From positions 6,696,001 through 6,760,000 of the forward strand of contig CP093831.1 in assembly GCA_033063855.1 (NCBI GenBank): 64,000 bases of DNA, read 5' to 3'. A program made the position numbers and the translations under genes. Positions 51,016 to 64,000 of this stretch are shown here, piece by piece. Source of the stretch: Smittia aterrima. Taxonomy: Eukaryota > Arthropoda > Insecta > Diptera > Chironomidae. The notes under the pieces were generated by a model, which was not told where the DNA came from, made no database searches, and was given only the letters and a program-made list of their open reading frames with translations. How positions within the stretch are numbered: the first letter of the stretch is position 1; every line of letters begins with the position of its first letter.

Positions 51016-53784
51016 GTAAATAGACAGCAGAATAGTAATTAATTCAGCGAGACACAAGAACGGAGAATATTGAAGGTGCCTGCCGTATGGTAATTGTGAT
51101 ATCAAGTGAAAACTACGTTGAGCTGCGAGAAAGCGAGCGAGCGCTCAAGGGGATTACAATAATTGTTGGATTAATGGATTAATTGAGGAGAAAATTGCGC
51201 TGAGCAAGAGAATTCCAAAGTCTCATAAAAATTCTTAAGCCTTGACGACGACGCGAAGCTGAGACGGGAATCTATTCTCGGCTTCTCGTCATGCACGTTA
51301 CCTGTGTATGAATGTTAGGCTGTGTATTCCATTCAATTTAATCAAATTTCCGCTCGCGAAGAAGAATTCAAGGTTTGCATAAGCGGGGGAAAAGAAATTT
51401 CCGAGGATAAGTCGGGCCTCCGAGTTCGCATCGTCTTCATTCTCGGGTCAAAAGCAGAAGCATCAGAATTATTTCTTCTAATTTGTTTCTGACACAAATT
51501 CGTTTCTCCCTCTGTGAAAATTCGCCCTCCGACCGAGAAGCAGAAAAAAATTTGCTGAAGAAATCCGCCAAATGGCTTTCGTTTCTCGAAAATTCTGTTT
51601 CTGTTTCTCCTCGAAGCAGTCGAGAGAAATTTTATCTGTTTGGATTAAGTCGACGAACCTTATTAAAATGAAACCTTATCGAAAAGCGGTTTGGAATTCA
51701 AGAAGTGCCTTCAAGGTTCATTTCAGCTAAGAAACAAAAGGAAACTTCTTGAGACGCTTCGTTTATGTTTAACCGCAGAGTTTGAAGAGACTGACATAGT
51801 AATTCCTTAATGATTTGAATCGATGAGAGCCAAGCCGCGTGTAGGCAAACATACAATGACAAACAATGAGAGATTCTCAAGAATCGAAGCGGTTTATGAA
51901 AATCATCTTCACATCTTCAGAAGCGGAGGAAGACGAAGGAAAATATTTATTTATTCCATTCTTCCGAGGGAAGAACTGCAAAGAGCGGATGGAAGACGAA
52001 AGCGTAATAAACATGAAGAAAGCTCCCAATCTGTCAATCATAAAACCTCTTCGCATTGTGTGTCTGATACTCTTCCCCTCTTCAACCCCTTTTTCTCCAT
52101 CTTTCATTGCTTGTTCAGTAAACTTTCGATACTCCATTCATTCACTCTCTCGCATCTCATCATCGCGTACATTTTCAATTTCAAATCAATCTATCAACAT
52201 AATCGATTAATTCTAATATCTCTTCTCTTCTCAATGAACTAACTTCTCCTTCGAATGGAAATCATTTTCATGCCCTGAGCAAGTGAGCAAAGTCGATGAT
52301 GACGACAAGGCTTAGAAGGTGGAAGCGATTGTGGTGCTCATTATCATTGCTCGCTTCTGTATCCCTCGCATGACTTTAACCACGAACATAAATATTCGGA
52401 GAGGAAGGGAAGAAAATATTTTTTCCTAACCATTCGACTTAATATTCCCGACATGTGCACAATCATGTGAGAAAATATGTGGCTGGGGATAAAGTAAACA
52501 GCTTCAACATCTCCAAAGTAAAAATCATTTGCTGTGCCTTTACATGCATCTCGACTTCTCAACTCATTAAACCAAAAATCAACAGTCAAGATAGATTCTG
52601 AGTGATCCCCAGTGAGGAAAAGTTTCGCAAACGACTTCCACCGAACAAAGGTACTCCACCGCGAAAATCTCTTCAACGGAAGCTCATTTGCAAGTTCTCG
52701 AAGTAAGCTTCACGAGCTCCTTTCATCGCGACTTTTTATTAATATTTAAATGGATTTTATCGAGTCAAGAAGGGGATGCTCGAGAGCGACTCTTTTGACA
52801 CTGAAACTATATTGAAATTCATTATTTCTCTCTGTCTCTGCTTCCTTTCACTGAAAATTGTCTCATATTTGAGCGACATTAAGCGCTGCGATATGACAGA
52901 CTCAGAAATTTCAATTCAAGAGGAAAGAGAAGAAGAATTGCTGCATGTGACGAAAGGGGGTTAATATTTAAATACCACCACAGCCTTTATGAATTATTCA
53001 AACGTTAATAAAACTGAAATAATTTCATAAAGTGACTTCCCCTCTTCTGGACTTTTTTTTAAACATTTCCAGATGACGTCATAGTTCAACCTTTGGATTT
53101 TAAGTTGAGAAGAATAGGTTGAAGGTTGGGAAAAAGGGGAGAGAGTTTAAGGAATTTGAAACGTTTTTAATTTAAGTCTTGGCTTCGCTTTCTCCCCTCT
53201 CGGATGTTCGCTCCATCATAAAATTCAACCAATTTCTCTGACTGAAGACGTTCTAAAGTGAAAGACAAACACTTTTATGAATCGTAAAAATTTTCTAGCG
53301 ATTTAATGACGAAATCTCGATGTGAAAAAGCTGTTGAACAAAAAGGCGAAATATAATTTTGAATAGAGAAAACTTTCTTGGGAATTTCGTTCTCATCGAG
53401 TTTTATTGATAGTTTGTCATCATTCTCGTCTTTTCCCTTCACGACTCTGACAAAAGAAACAAATTCCCGAAAAAAGAAAAAAATTAATTGCGATGATTAA
53501 AACGAGTCGAGTCGTGAAAGCAGCGATTCGCTAAAGATCGTGAATGACAATAAAATTCTGGTTCATCCATCTAGCGAGCGAGCGAAGCGATTTCAAAAAA
53601 CTTTACAATCTTCGCTTGCTCTCTCTGACAAACGACAGAAAAGCATGTTAGTCGAAGCTTAATCTCCATTATCTAAATTGCTTAGACAACGATTAGCAAA
53701 ACGACACATTTTTTTATGATGGAAGCGACCAGAGACAAACTGACGATGATGAGTGAACTGGGAGAAATCATTAAAATGCCCACC

Positions 53785-53811
53785 CGACACATTTTTCAAA
53801 AAAATGTGTCG
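53785..53811. repeat. Perfect 12-bp inverted repeat with a nearby direct copy
   Basis: CGACACATTTTT (53785-53796), a three-base spacer, then AAAAATGTGTCG (53800-53811). The same CGACACATTTTT stands again about 84 bp to the left, near 53701. No gene or element boundary is recognised around it. Confidence 0.7.
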
Positions 53812-56800
53812 TGTAATTAATTTATTAGTCCAATTCTCATCTATTAGTTAATTGAAAAATCACCAAACAAAGCACAGTTGCTGTCACAATATTCACATCG
53901 AAGTCCACTTAGACATTATTGCCGATGCTCTAATTGATTGAGTCCGACTTTTTTGTAGTTTGATTATGAAGAGCAAGCAGCTCTGGAAAGTTCTCGACAA
54001 ACTCACAGTTTGAGAATTTCAATTAAAACTACTTAAAGCGCTGGTTCCGGGAAGAGACGAAGCCAGAAACGAAATCTCATGCCTGAAGAGAAATGTGTTT
54101 GCTTTCGAAATTCTCCCAAGATAGAACGAGTTAGAGTGAAAAGCAATCAATTATCGGTTGGTCGATAATCAAAAGAATCCGAATGGGAAGTAATTTACAA
54201 GCTGAGACTCAATTGGATTTTGTCTTGTCTACCGAGCTCTCGGTTAGCTTTAAACGATCACACATGCCGTCCTTTCCGAATGTAATCCGAGATTGCTCTG
54301 GAAAGTGTGCGAAAATCGTTGGCTGTGTAGTTTTTAAGTTCTTAATCTCGCCGGCTTAGTGAAGATAGTTCCATGGAAATTTGATCAACGGGAACGGCAC
54401 TTTAAACAAAGCCAAGCATTGACAAAGCCTCTCGAAACAGATTCACTCGCTCTACTTACTTTCGATAGGATTTCTTTCGTTTTTGACTTCGTTAGAATTA
54501 ATGTGATCACCTCGAAAAAGTAATCATCACAAGACGAGAAGGGGATTACTTTGATATAGTCATTCTCGTTTCATTTATATCGCGTTTGAATGATTCCAGA
54601 AAGGGATTAGTTCAGTCACTACACTGAATTATATTCCAATGATTTGCTGAAGTTTTCTCTTGACTAAAATATTTCTTGAAGCTGAATTTGTGTCTATTCC
54701 CACTTCACAGACCCCTTCTCGTCCTCCTCTCACATCTTCCTCGTTTTTAATCTAGATAAATAAATTTGAATTCGTTGGGAGATTCAATTTGTTGTCTTAA
54801 TTTGAAAAACACAAACGATGAAGCAAGCAAACGACGGAGAGAAAAAATTGTTAGCAAAGAACGAATAATAAGTTGTGGCTAAGAACACGAAATTGAATTT
54901 TTCTCGCTTTTTTTCTGTGGCCGAAAAATAGACGAGCAAGAATATTGAAACAACAAGCTTTTGGAAGACAATGATCCTAATTAGAAAATAATTAAATTTC
55001 TTCTCTCATTTGCCCGTCTCATCCTCGCTTGAATTAATTAAGCTGGAAGAAGCAATTTTCTTCTTTGGAGAAAATTCTTGTCAAAGTTTCGTTTGAAACG
55101 AGGCCGACTTCAAGTGGCGAAGGCAGAGGAGTCGTAAAGCGGCCAGGAATGGATTCCGCAGCTGGATTTATGTGTGTATTTAAGCAGCTCTCCCAATTAG
55201 CACTAATTATGAACATTTCATAAAGCTACCAGAAATTGCGTGAAAAGGCCGAATAAAAGCGGGTCTCGCGGGTAAATATCCGAGTCGTGCACGTACACAA
55301 ATAGTAGAAAAGGCAAAAATGGATTTTAAATAAATTATCGCCAGCTGGCGAACTGTGGTCGTCGAATGCGCGCCAGGCGATGAATCAAGATTAAGCTCAT
55401 CTTCCGGCATCAACTGTGATTTTCTGATTCGTCTTTTTTTGGGTCGATTCGTCGCCGAAAACAAACAGAAATTAAATGACCCCACGAAAGCTCATAAGCG
55501 ACACTTAATTTATGCAAGACTGAGCTGAATTCTCGCATCAATTTATCAGAGTCATATTTTCATTTTTTATTCTCGCTCGCGACTCATTTGAATAAGCGAT
55601 AAATAATTGATTGAAATACATTTCGATTCCCTCGCGGTGCAATTTTTGTCGAATCGGGACGGACGAACGTCAAGAGGCGAAAAAAAAAATCGTTAAGCGA
55701 GCGAGAATAATTATTCAAGAGCATAATTTGTTTTGCACCCACGTTCAGAGACATGCACAATTTGCTGGGCCTCGAGTCAAGAAAATTGACGCCGGATTAA
55801 TAATTGCTCTGTTTCTTTAATCAATAATCGTTCATATTGAGCTGTCTCACTCGCTCCTACTGTTCCCCGATGAATACAAAGCAATCAATATCATTAAGTC
55901 GAGCAATGCTATCATGTTGAGATGCTTTGATCATTTTCGTAAAACTCGCCACGGTGTCCTGAGACTAAAGCACTCGTCTCGATCATTGATTGAACTTTCT
56001 TTTATTGATGAACAAAGAACACCGTGATTCTTCTGACTTTAATATTGATTTCCTTTCGACACACACAACGACTTTGGCGCTCATTTATCTTTCTCGGTTT
56101 GATGCGAAGGAGAGACGGCGGAGCGTTTACCCATGAAGTTGGTCGGGGTGTGCATTGATAACTTTTTCCATAATTTATAAAAAATCGTTTATCGCGTTTT
56201 TATACGAATTCATTTTTCATGTTTTATGCCTTTTCATCAAAAGCAACTGCTGTTTGACGAGGATTCTTTTTTTTCGAGTTTTACTTTCTCCTTCAGTTGG
56301 GTCGAGATTTAATGCAGCTCAGCTCTTTAGTGGTTTTCTCTTAAGACATCAAACTGAAAGGCGATGAACATAATTGAAACCCCAGAAGAAAAATGAAGAT
56401 TTGATATAAAACTATGGGGATCAGACAAGCGTGAAGTGCTAAACCTTTTGAACACGAAATGTTTTTAAGATAAAACTTAAACTTCTTAATTAACGTGACG
56501 TCGACGAAAAGGTTCTCCAACACTGACCCAACAGAAATCGTTTGATGAACCTCATAAATCTGAAGAAAGCATCAAACTCAAAATTGAATCATCGAGCGTC
56601 TGCTTATCATCTGGGATTAAAGAAAACATAGAAACGAGATTCATTTAATGTTATCGATGAAATTTTACGAGATTTTTTTCATCGCTTTCTTTGCTCCTTT
56701 GCCGAAAGGGAGAGAAACAAAAGAAATCGATAAGAAGAACACGTTGAATAAATATTTTAAGAAGAACGAGAAGAATTTTCAAATTTTTCTTAAAAAATGA

Positions 56801-58121
56801 CGAGCGAGTGATGATTATTCCGCGCTTTTCCTTGTTTCTATCTCAAGATTAGGAGGCAAATAAACGTGCCGCATAAGAAATGAAATGATGAGTCATTCCG
56901 TAAACGTCGGAGCACACAAAATTATGCATAATTCAGTTCTTCTTTATCTTTATGGCGCGAGGGCTCGGTTGCTGTTGTTTCACTTGAATAAAATTATTAA
57001 TTTCGATATGTGAAGACTTTTTTATGTCTTAATACACCTTCTTCGAGAAAAACTCATTAAACGATTTGATTTTTGAATTATTTTGATGGCGTCAAATGTT
57101 TTGCGTCTTCTAGCAACATTCCCAAACACCTCTCAAGCGTACTAAGAAGATATCTCATAAATAAATGGAAACTTAATCGATTGATCAAAATAAGAACGCA
57201 AGAAAAATAATAATTAATTACTCGATCAACGGTGAGTTGAGTTTCTGACTGATTTGACCTCCGAGATGACTAGACACAAAAAGCCTTTTTTCCCTTCAAT
57301 CTTTTTTGATGTTTCAATAAAATTTATTTCTTTTTTCTTCTTCCCTCTCTTACTTGACTCGACCGCAATTTAACTACAATACGAATAAAATTTATTTGGG
57401 AAGCACAGTTCGCTCGGTTGAAGATCATAAAATTAATAACTCATTTGCACAAAGGAGGCAAACTCATTAAAGTTCCTTGCATCTCTTGAAAGAGTCTCAG
57501 ACATTATCATTTGAAAGCAAGCAAAAAAAGCCGCAGTTCCAAGGAAGCTTCATAAATCAAGTGACGTTGAGGTGAAGAGAAAGATCTGAATTCCCGTTAC
57601 TCGTTAATTCAAAAGTACAAGGAGCTCTCACTTTGTAACCTTCTTTGCAATTCAACATAGAACTCAAACGTTTGTACAAAAGCGCAATATTTTATTACCA
57701 TAGTTGCTTAATAATGAATTCAAATGAACATCCAAATAAGCGCAAATTCATACAATTTTGCATTTATTATTCACTCCAATGCAATTCATTGTGAGTCATG
57801 TTTAAATTAGCGGGAAAGTTCCGATGGAAATGGGAGGCGTTTGGCATGTTTCTCGTCCCTTCTTCCCTCAACTCGTGTACACACTGTGTCAATCATGTCA
57901 AAAAAAACATTCTTTATTGCCCTCTCCTGAAATAATGAGTGTGACACATGATACGACACTTTGACATTATTATTTTCGTTCAGGCTCGTCGAAAACAACA
58001 AAATTGAAACGAAGAAGAAACCAGAAACGACACGAAAAATTGCATACATTAAGCGAATCAAAAACATCGCGAACAAAGCAGCGTTGCACAATAAATTTCT
58101 GCTATACCTTCGATTACAAAT

Positions 58122-58140
58122 TTCGGGGGGCGCCCCCGAA
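58122..58140. repeat. GC-rich near-palindrome
   Basis: TTCGGGGG, spacer GCG, CCCCCGAA: 8-bp arms in sequence that is otherwise AT-rich. No function is recognised. Confidence 0.65.
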
Positions 58141-61100
58141 TTCTCATTCAGCCATCAAATTATATTCATGTCAAATTGGTGTTTACAGCGAAGCAGAGTT
58201 GCAGGAACGAAAATAACACAAAACATTCAACTATGTTGCCGAGATCGTCTTCCAAAGATATTCGCTTTAAGAGTGCATTGTTGTAGCAGCTTCGACAGCT
58301 TTGATTGACAATTGAATGAAGCAGCGAGGGAAATAAAAAGAAACTTTTTTAAAAAATTTAACGACCCATCAACTCAAGCCAACACTGACTGTTAGTTACA
58401 AGGAGTTTTCATGCTCACGACAGCTAGAAAGGGTTGCAAGGTTACCCAAATCCACCCAAGCTCAAATTGAACACTGAAAGTTTCCAGTAACAAGAACATT
58501 CGAGGATTTCTATCTGATTAGAACTTTAAATCCGACCTTCGCTAGCGTGTGCAATCGAGAAGCTTCACTAATGCCAGGAAGAAAGGAAAGAAAAGTTTTA
58601 ATTTACGCCAGCAACAATTCTTATCACACTGCCATCGAAAGCTATTTAATTGCTCGAGCTAACTCTCTCTCTCTCTTTCTTCCTCTTTTTTCTTGTGCTG
58701 GTGTGTAATTACCTGATTTTGTTGTTTTGTTATTTATTTATTCGTTTCGCTAACAATTCAAGCCTCATGCCAACCATCAACGAAAGGAAGAAACAAAAAA
58801 AAGTTTGAAAAGTTTCATCGGAGATATAAAAAAGTTATTCACATATTAAAGCCAAAAAAAGCCGCCCACACATCGTCGTAAGCTCCAAGGTGAGCAAACT
58901 TTTTGCTCTCTCTATCTCTGGGGTTTTCAGTTTCTTTCAACGTTACGGGCGATGTTAGTCTGGCGCTGTTGTTGTCGGGCGATTTTCTGCTAAATGGCGC
59001 AATATTAATATCAATAATTGTTGGCGACAGCTGATTTGGTTGCGCGCACTGAGCCTTTCGCTGTGAAACAAAATACTTTTAACTAGATAAAATAATTATG
59101 AATAAATTAATTCGTCGGCTCCATTAATAACAAATGCACACATCTTGAGAAGGCTGTCTCGTGACGGCTTTGTCTGCCGTTTTCGAATCACATTTACATT
59201 TTGGCGCCGTATACTTTAGTCGTGTGTTAACATTCCGATTTAAAATTTTTTGCGCTACGCCAGACAATGCTCGCTATGTTTCAATCGAATGTCGAACAAT
59301 TTTAATAACAATTGACTTCCCTCTGCATAAAATCGCCATCAATTTTAATTTGTGTCGAACAATGTTTGTGCGTGTTAGCAATCACCTCTCGCGACATGTG
59401 ATTTGAGATCGACGACACACAATCAAGCGATAGCGCGTAATTTACCTAATTCAAATTTATCTAATTGACTGCATTTCCAATTTGCATGCTTTGGCGGTTG
59501 TCTCGTGTCATAAATTTATTTCAATTTGTTATCATTTGCCTTCCGATGTTAATCATAGCGCGAGCTTTTTTCTTCCTCATCAGCTCATTAATTATTGCGG
59601 TCGCTGATAAATTAATCACGTGCAAAATCATTAGAGTCCATGTTTGCTAGGCTGACAAACAAACAAGTCAGGGATTTCTACAGAAAAAACAGTTCATTAT
59701 CAAACAAAAGTGTAACCGATTTTTCATCGCCATGAACTCGCTCAAATAGCGAGTCGGTTAAATGCTTTTTAACATCGTTAAGATGAGTAATTAATTAGCA
59801 AGCTTTATGTCAGTCCATGATGAGAGGCATGCTTGGGCATTGAGCAACAAGCAACAAGACAAAGAACGACAAAAGAATCGACGAAGTTGTGAGAGGTCTT
59901 GCGGTTTCTTCTCCTTCTAATTTTCAATATTCCATTACCCACTCTTCCTCCCCGCAAGACTTTACAGAGGAAATTTTAACCTTTCCTTCTTTGTTTTGAT
60001 ATTAATCATCGCTAGGTGTAAAGCATTGAGCAGAAAAGAGCGTTGAATGGTGGCAGCCCATTATCAAAATCACTTAAAAAAAATCTTTAAGGAATGTCGG
60101 CACGAATTTGTTTCTCTTTTTGGCACAAAAATGTTGGGGCAGATGAACAATTTGCGTCACACCGTGAAGATGATTGATACTCAAGTTCAGTGAGTTTAAC
60201 ACCTCATCTCAAATGAACCTTAGAGCTTGAGTTACAAGCAACTTGCTAACTGATAGTTTTGAGTCGCAATCACGTTTGCAAACAAAACTTGTAAGCAATC
60301 TGCCAGATTAGCGACGCTTTCGCCCTCCCAGCGACACATTTGTGTCTTGTTACGCATTCGTTTTCAACTTTGGTATCACTAAAACCATAAGCTCGATGTC
60401 GACAAGGTCTTGGCGCCAGTAGAGTCTCCAAAGCTGCACTTAAAAAGCTTAATTTATGGCATCAAGCGTAAATCAACAAAAGTGTGAAGCTTTTAGTTTC
60501 TTTTTGTTTGAAGAAAATATTGTTTTTAAAGAGATTAAATGAAGCAATTTCAGAGCGACACGAATTGATTTTTCAATGAGTTTCAATCAATTAATGAAAT
60601 TCCAACAGCTTGTAGTTTTGCAAACGAGTTTTGAGATAAAACAATTTACATAAAAAACTTTCCGAACGTAAAACTAACAAAAGCGCAAACAAAATCCCAA
60701 AAATTTCATTAAGCAGTTTTAAAGGAACAAAAGGAGGTAGACAAGCGAAGATAGGAAAGGCGAGAATGACACAATGAAATAAATCATCATCATTGTCTTT
60801 AATTAAGAGTCTGATAAGCAAACTGTTTGTTTGGACGCCTCGAGCTGCCTTTCAACGCCCTCTCCACTCCCGAACATTGTGTCCCAGGGAAAACAGGAAA
60901 ATTGAAAAAGTCTCAAGTTCTTTGGTTTGATTTCACTACAAAGCTTCGGTACCTCGAAGCACGTCGACACGTCGGGAGATAAATTCTCATTTTAGTCCGC
61001 TGAGACACTAAAATATCATCCGCTGTCACACGGAAAAAGGGAAAACGGCAAAATAAATTGATAAGCAAACAATTTTACTTTCAATATCGAGAGCGGGAGG

Positions 61101-64000
61101 ATTTCCTCAGCACTGAAGCAACAGAAAGATAATTTAGACCGAGATCCTAATAAAAATCTCGTAAACTTCGTTTTAGAAATTTGCTTATGCAAACAAATCG
61201 ATAAGAGAAAAATTTTCTCCCTCGAAATTTTCCACAAAGCCAAATGAGCTTCAAGGCGAGTGGGAGGATGGGAGGAAAGACCTCGACATTGAATTAAAGT
61301 GAAGGCATAATTTATCATTTGATACCAGTGATTGCTGACCATGATAGGCTCGTGACCGGCCCAGAATAGCACAAAAAAAACGTTGAAGTAGAAACGAGGA
61401 GGTTTCTTCCTATTCTCGAAAAAAAAAGCAAGAAATGCTGATTAGACACGCTAAATGGTTGGCCTATGAGGGGAGAGATGCGCAATCAGAAGCACAAAGA
61501 ACATCCTGAAAGCTTTCGCTATGTGAATGAAGTGTAATGACTCAACAGGCACGGATGGAAATTGATTTTCTTTCTTTCCTGACCTTGAGTAGGTGGAAAG
61601 TTGCTAGAAAAGTTTCTTATCGCTTAACCTCCTCGTCCATCGATCATGATCATGATGTAGCAAAGAATTGCTTAATTTTTCTCGCAGTATGATGCTCAAA
61701 CACACCTCGAAAATCAACGATGAGTCTTTTGGGAAGGAAAAAAAATCAGAAAAACATGTTTTGCTATCACTAAACTTTCCATTGTAAAACGGCGAGCATT
61801 TGTTATTAAATTTTATTTTGTTATTTTCTCTCTCGGCGTCAGCTTGTTGGTTTTTTTTTTGGTTGTTGAAGGGGAAACGGCAAAAGTAATAAATTTCACC
61901 GCTGATTTCATTCCGAAATCAAGTTTCATATCAAAAAAGCGACATTCCAAATAGTTTTACGGCTTCGACGGTTGGCTTTTCGATTCTCGCTTGCTCTCTG
62001 TCTCTTGCGGCGCGTTATCTTCGACACAGTTCTGTCGTTATTTATTTCCATGAGTCGCACCATGGATCCAAGGGAAAAAGACTCGGATTTTGGGTGAGAA
62101 ATGATTTCGGAATATTCATGGGATCGTTTTCGCGCTCGCTTTTTATCTGTCATCGAGTTTCGCTGTGAAAACAAAGAATTGAATTAACAAATTTCGCTCA
62201 CGAATGAAAAGACAAACGCTGAAAGGATATCGCGGCTGAAGATCAACGATAAATCGCATTGAATAGCTTAATTTATCTCTGATGATTAAACTAGCGTAGT
62301 CGAAAGACGCTCCAATAAGCAATATTTTACCCTAGCAAGACTTCAAGAGAACTGTTTAGGCGAAGTTATTGATCCAGTTGCGTTGCTTTATTTAAATTCA
62401 TCGACTAATTCAGAAAATTTACGAACCATTTTCGAGACGTAACGAAGATGATCTCGATAAATAAATTAAGAAAGAGAGAAAGATTGACAAGATTACATGA
62501 AAATTTCCGGATTGAGTTAACCTTGACGTGACCAACGTACTCTCCCACAAACAGAAACAAGGAACGTCTTTGTCGTTTGACGCTCATCATTTGTTTGCCA
62601 TTAAACTGTTTTATTTCTTTCTTTCGCTTCGAACTATGTTAATTCATCTCAACCACACCACGCGAGGTCTTCGTTTCACTCGGAATTTAAATGAGGCAAT
62701 AATTTTAATATTCTTTAAAAGCTGTAATCTAAACGCTTTGGCCATTTCCTCCACATATCCAAGAGATAAAGCATCAGAGAAGAAATTCATAAAACTGATC
62801 AATGCGATAAATTTGAATATGACAATGATTCGAGAAAAAAGCTCTCAGAGCTGACGTAAATCACAGACAGATTAGGGAAACTTTAGGCGACGGCTTGCGA
62901 ATGATTTGGGATAAAGCGACGCTCTTATCACACAACTTTTATCACTTTTGACTGGATTCGAGTTGCTCGTGAAGCAGATCTCTCGTCTATTCGCTCTGTC
63001 ATTCCACATTCGTTCTTACATACTTAATTATCTAATTAAAACCGGAATTTGTTTCAGATTATTCGAAGTTCGTATTTTTTTTTCTCTCTCGAATAAACAT
63101 TGTCTTCAGAATGGACACATAATGCGATAGCTACGCTCCACAACACACTATAAGACCCGAGCTCAACGAAAAACCATGTTCGCATAGAATTAGCGACAGA
63201 TTAGAGTCCAAAGACTTTGATCGAAATTAAATCAAATGACTTTTCTTGAATGGCTTCATTCGGCAAAGGCTTCGCAACTCATTTCAATTCGACGCTGGCG
63301 AATGTTAATCCAGATTCATAGTTAAAGGCTATGAAAATTCATAGATTTTAATTAAGTTTCGGGTTTTATGCGACGATGGTTGATCGTGAAACTTGAGAGG
63401 ATTTTCGGCAAGTTCTAACGAGAAAATAAAGCAAAAACGATGATAGTTTAATGAGATTTTTATGCTCGTACTATCATGCTCAGTGGAGAGAGAAATGAAA
63501 TCAAATTTGACAAAAACATAAATTGGAAAGGAAATCGGATTACACGTTTATTAAGTTCAAACTCATTTTCGTAGTTGGTGAATCTTTCAAAGAAGTCAAC
63601 GATCGTCAGAGAAATTCAGTTTCAATAGCTCACGGGTCTTGATTAAATTTATTTTAATTTTATTACATTCTTGTTAACAACGCGGTGTTCTATTCTAATG
63701 TGAGACTCAAAACCAACAGAAGCATAACTTGAGAAGCTCTCAAGCTTTTCAAAATCATCAGATAAGAGCTAAGTATGTGAAATTTATTCATCGATCTCTC
63801 GGAAAAGCTTCGTTCTGAAGATATCATTTCTCTCTCTCTCTCTTTCCGCCGTGTAAGGCAAAGAACCCATCGACTAATTAAAACTAATTTAGAAGTCGAA
63901 AAGCGAAGAAACGAAATGGAATATTTAGGAAGATAAGCCATTAGCTAAAGAGCTCTTGAGCCATTTAATCGAATTAAAAGGCGAACTCTCTAGCAACTCT

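Larger units (their letters stand above)
51016..64000. other. Gene-poor AT-rich stretch (right flank)
   Basis: No gene is recognisable. Overlapping frames such as those at 51823-52242 and 51866-52210 compete on the same strand without either having support. Local structures are a 12-bp inverted repeat at 53785-53811, a GC-rich palindrome at 58122-58140, and CT tracts near 58664 and 63829. The block could be one long intron or regulatory DNA. Confidence 0.5.

Noticed and set aside
51823..52242. Two overlapping frames on + (51823-52242 and 51866-52210)
   Set aside because: Both are open in the same bases and neither has better support. This is typical of a low-stop patch rather than a gene.
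1..64000. tRNA, rRNA, snRNA, known microRNA, CRISPR array or full transposon
   Set aside because: Looked for A/B-box pairs, known conserved small-RNA sequences, long terminal repeats and transposase or reverse-transcriptase frames by eye; none found. A tool-based search could still find small or degraded ones.

Overview
The window looks like nuclear DNA of an insect, most likely a dipteran and perhaps a lower fly such as a midge. The reasons are the AT-rich background, very short GT-AG introns (51-66 bp in ten of the eleven cases), metazoan AATAAA poly(A) signals, TCAGT-type initiators, and an insect-type arylalkylamine N-acetyltransferase (aaNAT, GNAT superfamily) gene array. The species assignment is an inference.

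Layout. All genes I can support lie in about 10 kb, from 27.65 to 37.72 kb. Four aaNAT-like genes stand head-to-tail on the + strand (27650-28547, 29014-29766, 29869-30689, 30888-31669). A fifth, inverted copy is on the - strand (36888-37720). Between copies four and five sit two unrelated genes for secreted proteins, facing each other. One is a 214-aa acidic, Ser-rich protein on + (32626-33328). The other is a 766-aa low-complexity protein on - (33524-36303). The latter has a signal peptide, a Cys-rich module, a furin-type site and a ~19-residue glycine-turn repeat. The aaNAT genes are rebuilt here from two to four exons each, including a last exon of the inverted copy that follows an in-frame stop in the unspliced sequence.

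The flanks, 1-27.6 kb and 37.7-64 kb, hold no gene I can name. They are AT-rich and carry only short chance-like open frames, homopolymer runs and short GA/CT tracts. Their texture fits long introns or regulatory DNA of large neighbouring genes. Two stretches read like long dipteran 5' untranslated exons ending in good splice donors: 15641-16969 on - and 49449-51015 on +. A possible coding exon lies at 855-1044 on -. These three are tentative. No tRNA, rRNA, CRISPR or intact transposon was seen.

Function. The aaNAT copies probably acetylate biogenic amines or polyamines with acetyl-CoA in the cytosol, as the family does in amine inactivation and cuticle chemistry. The copies differ at positions expected to touch acetyl-CoA or take part in catalysis, so the array looks like an expansion under functional divergence. 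The two secreted proteins have no assigned role.
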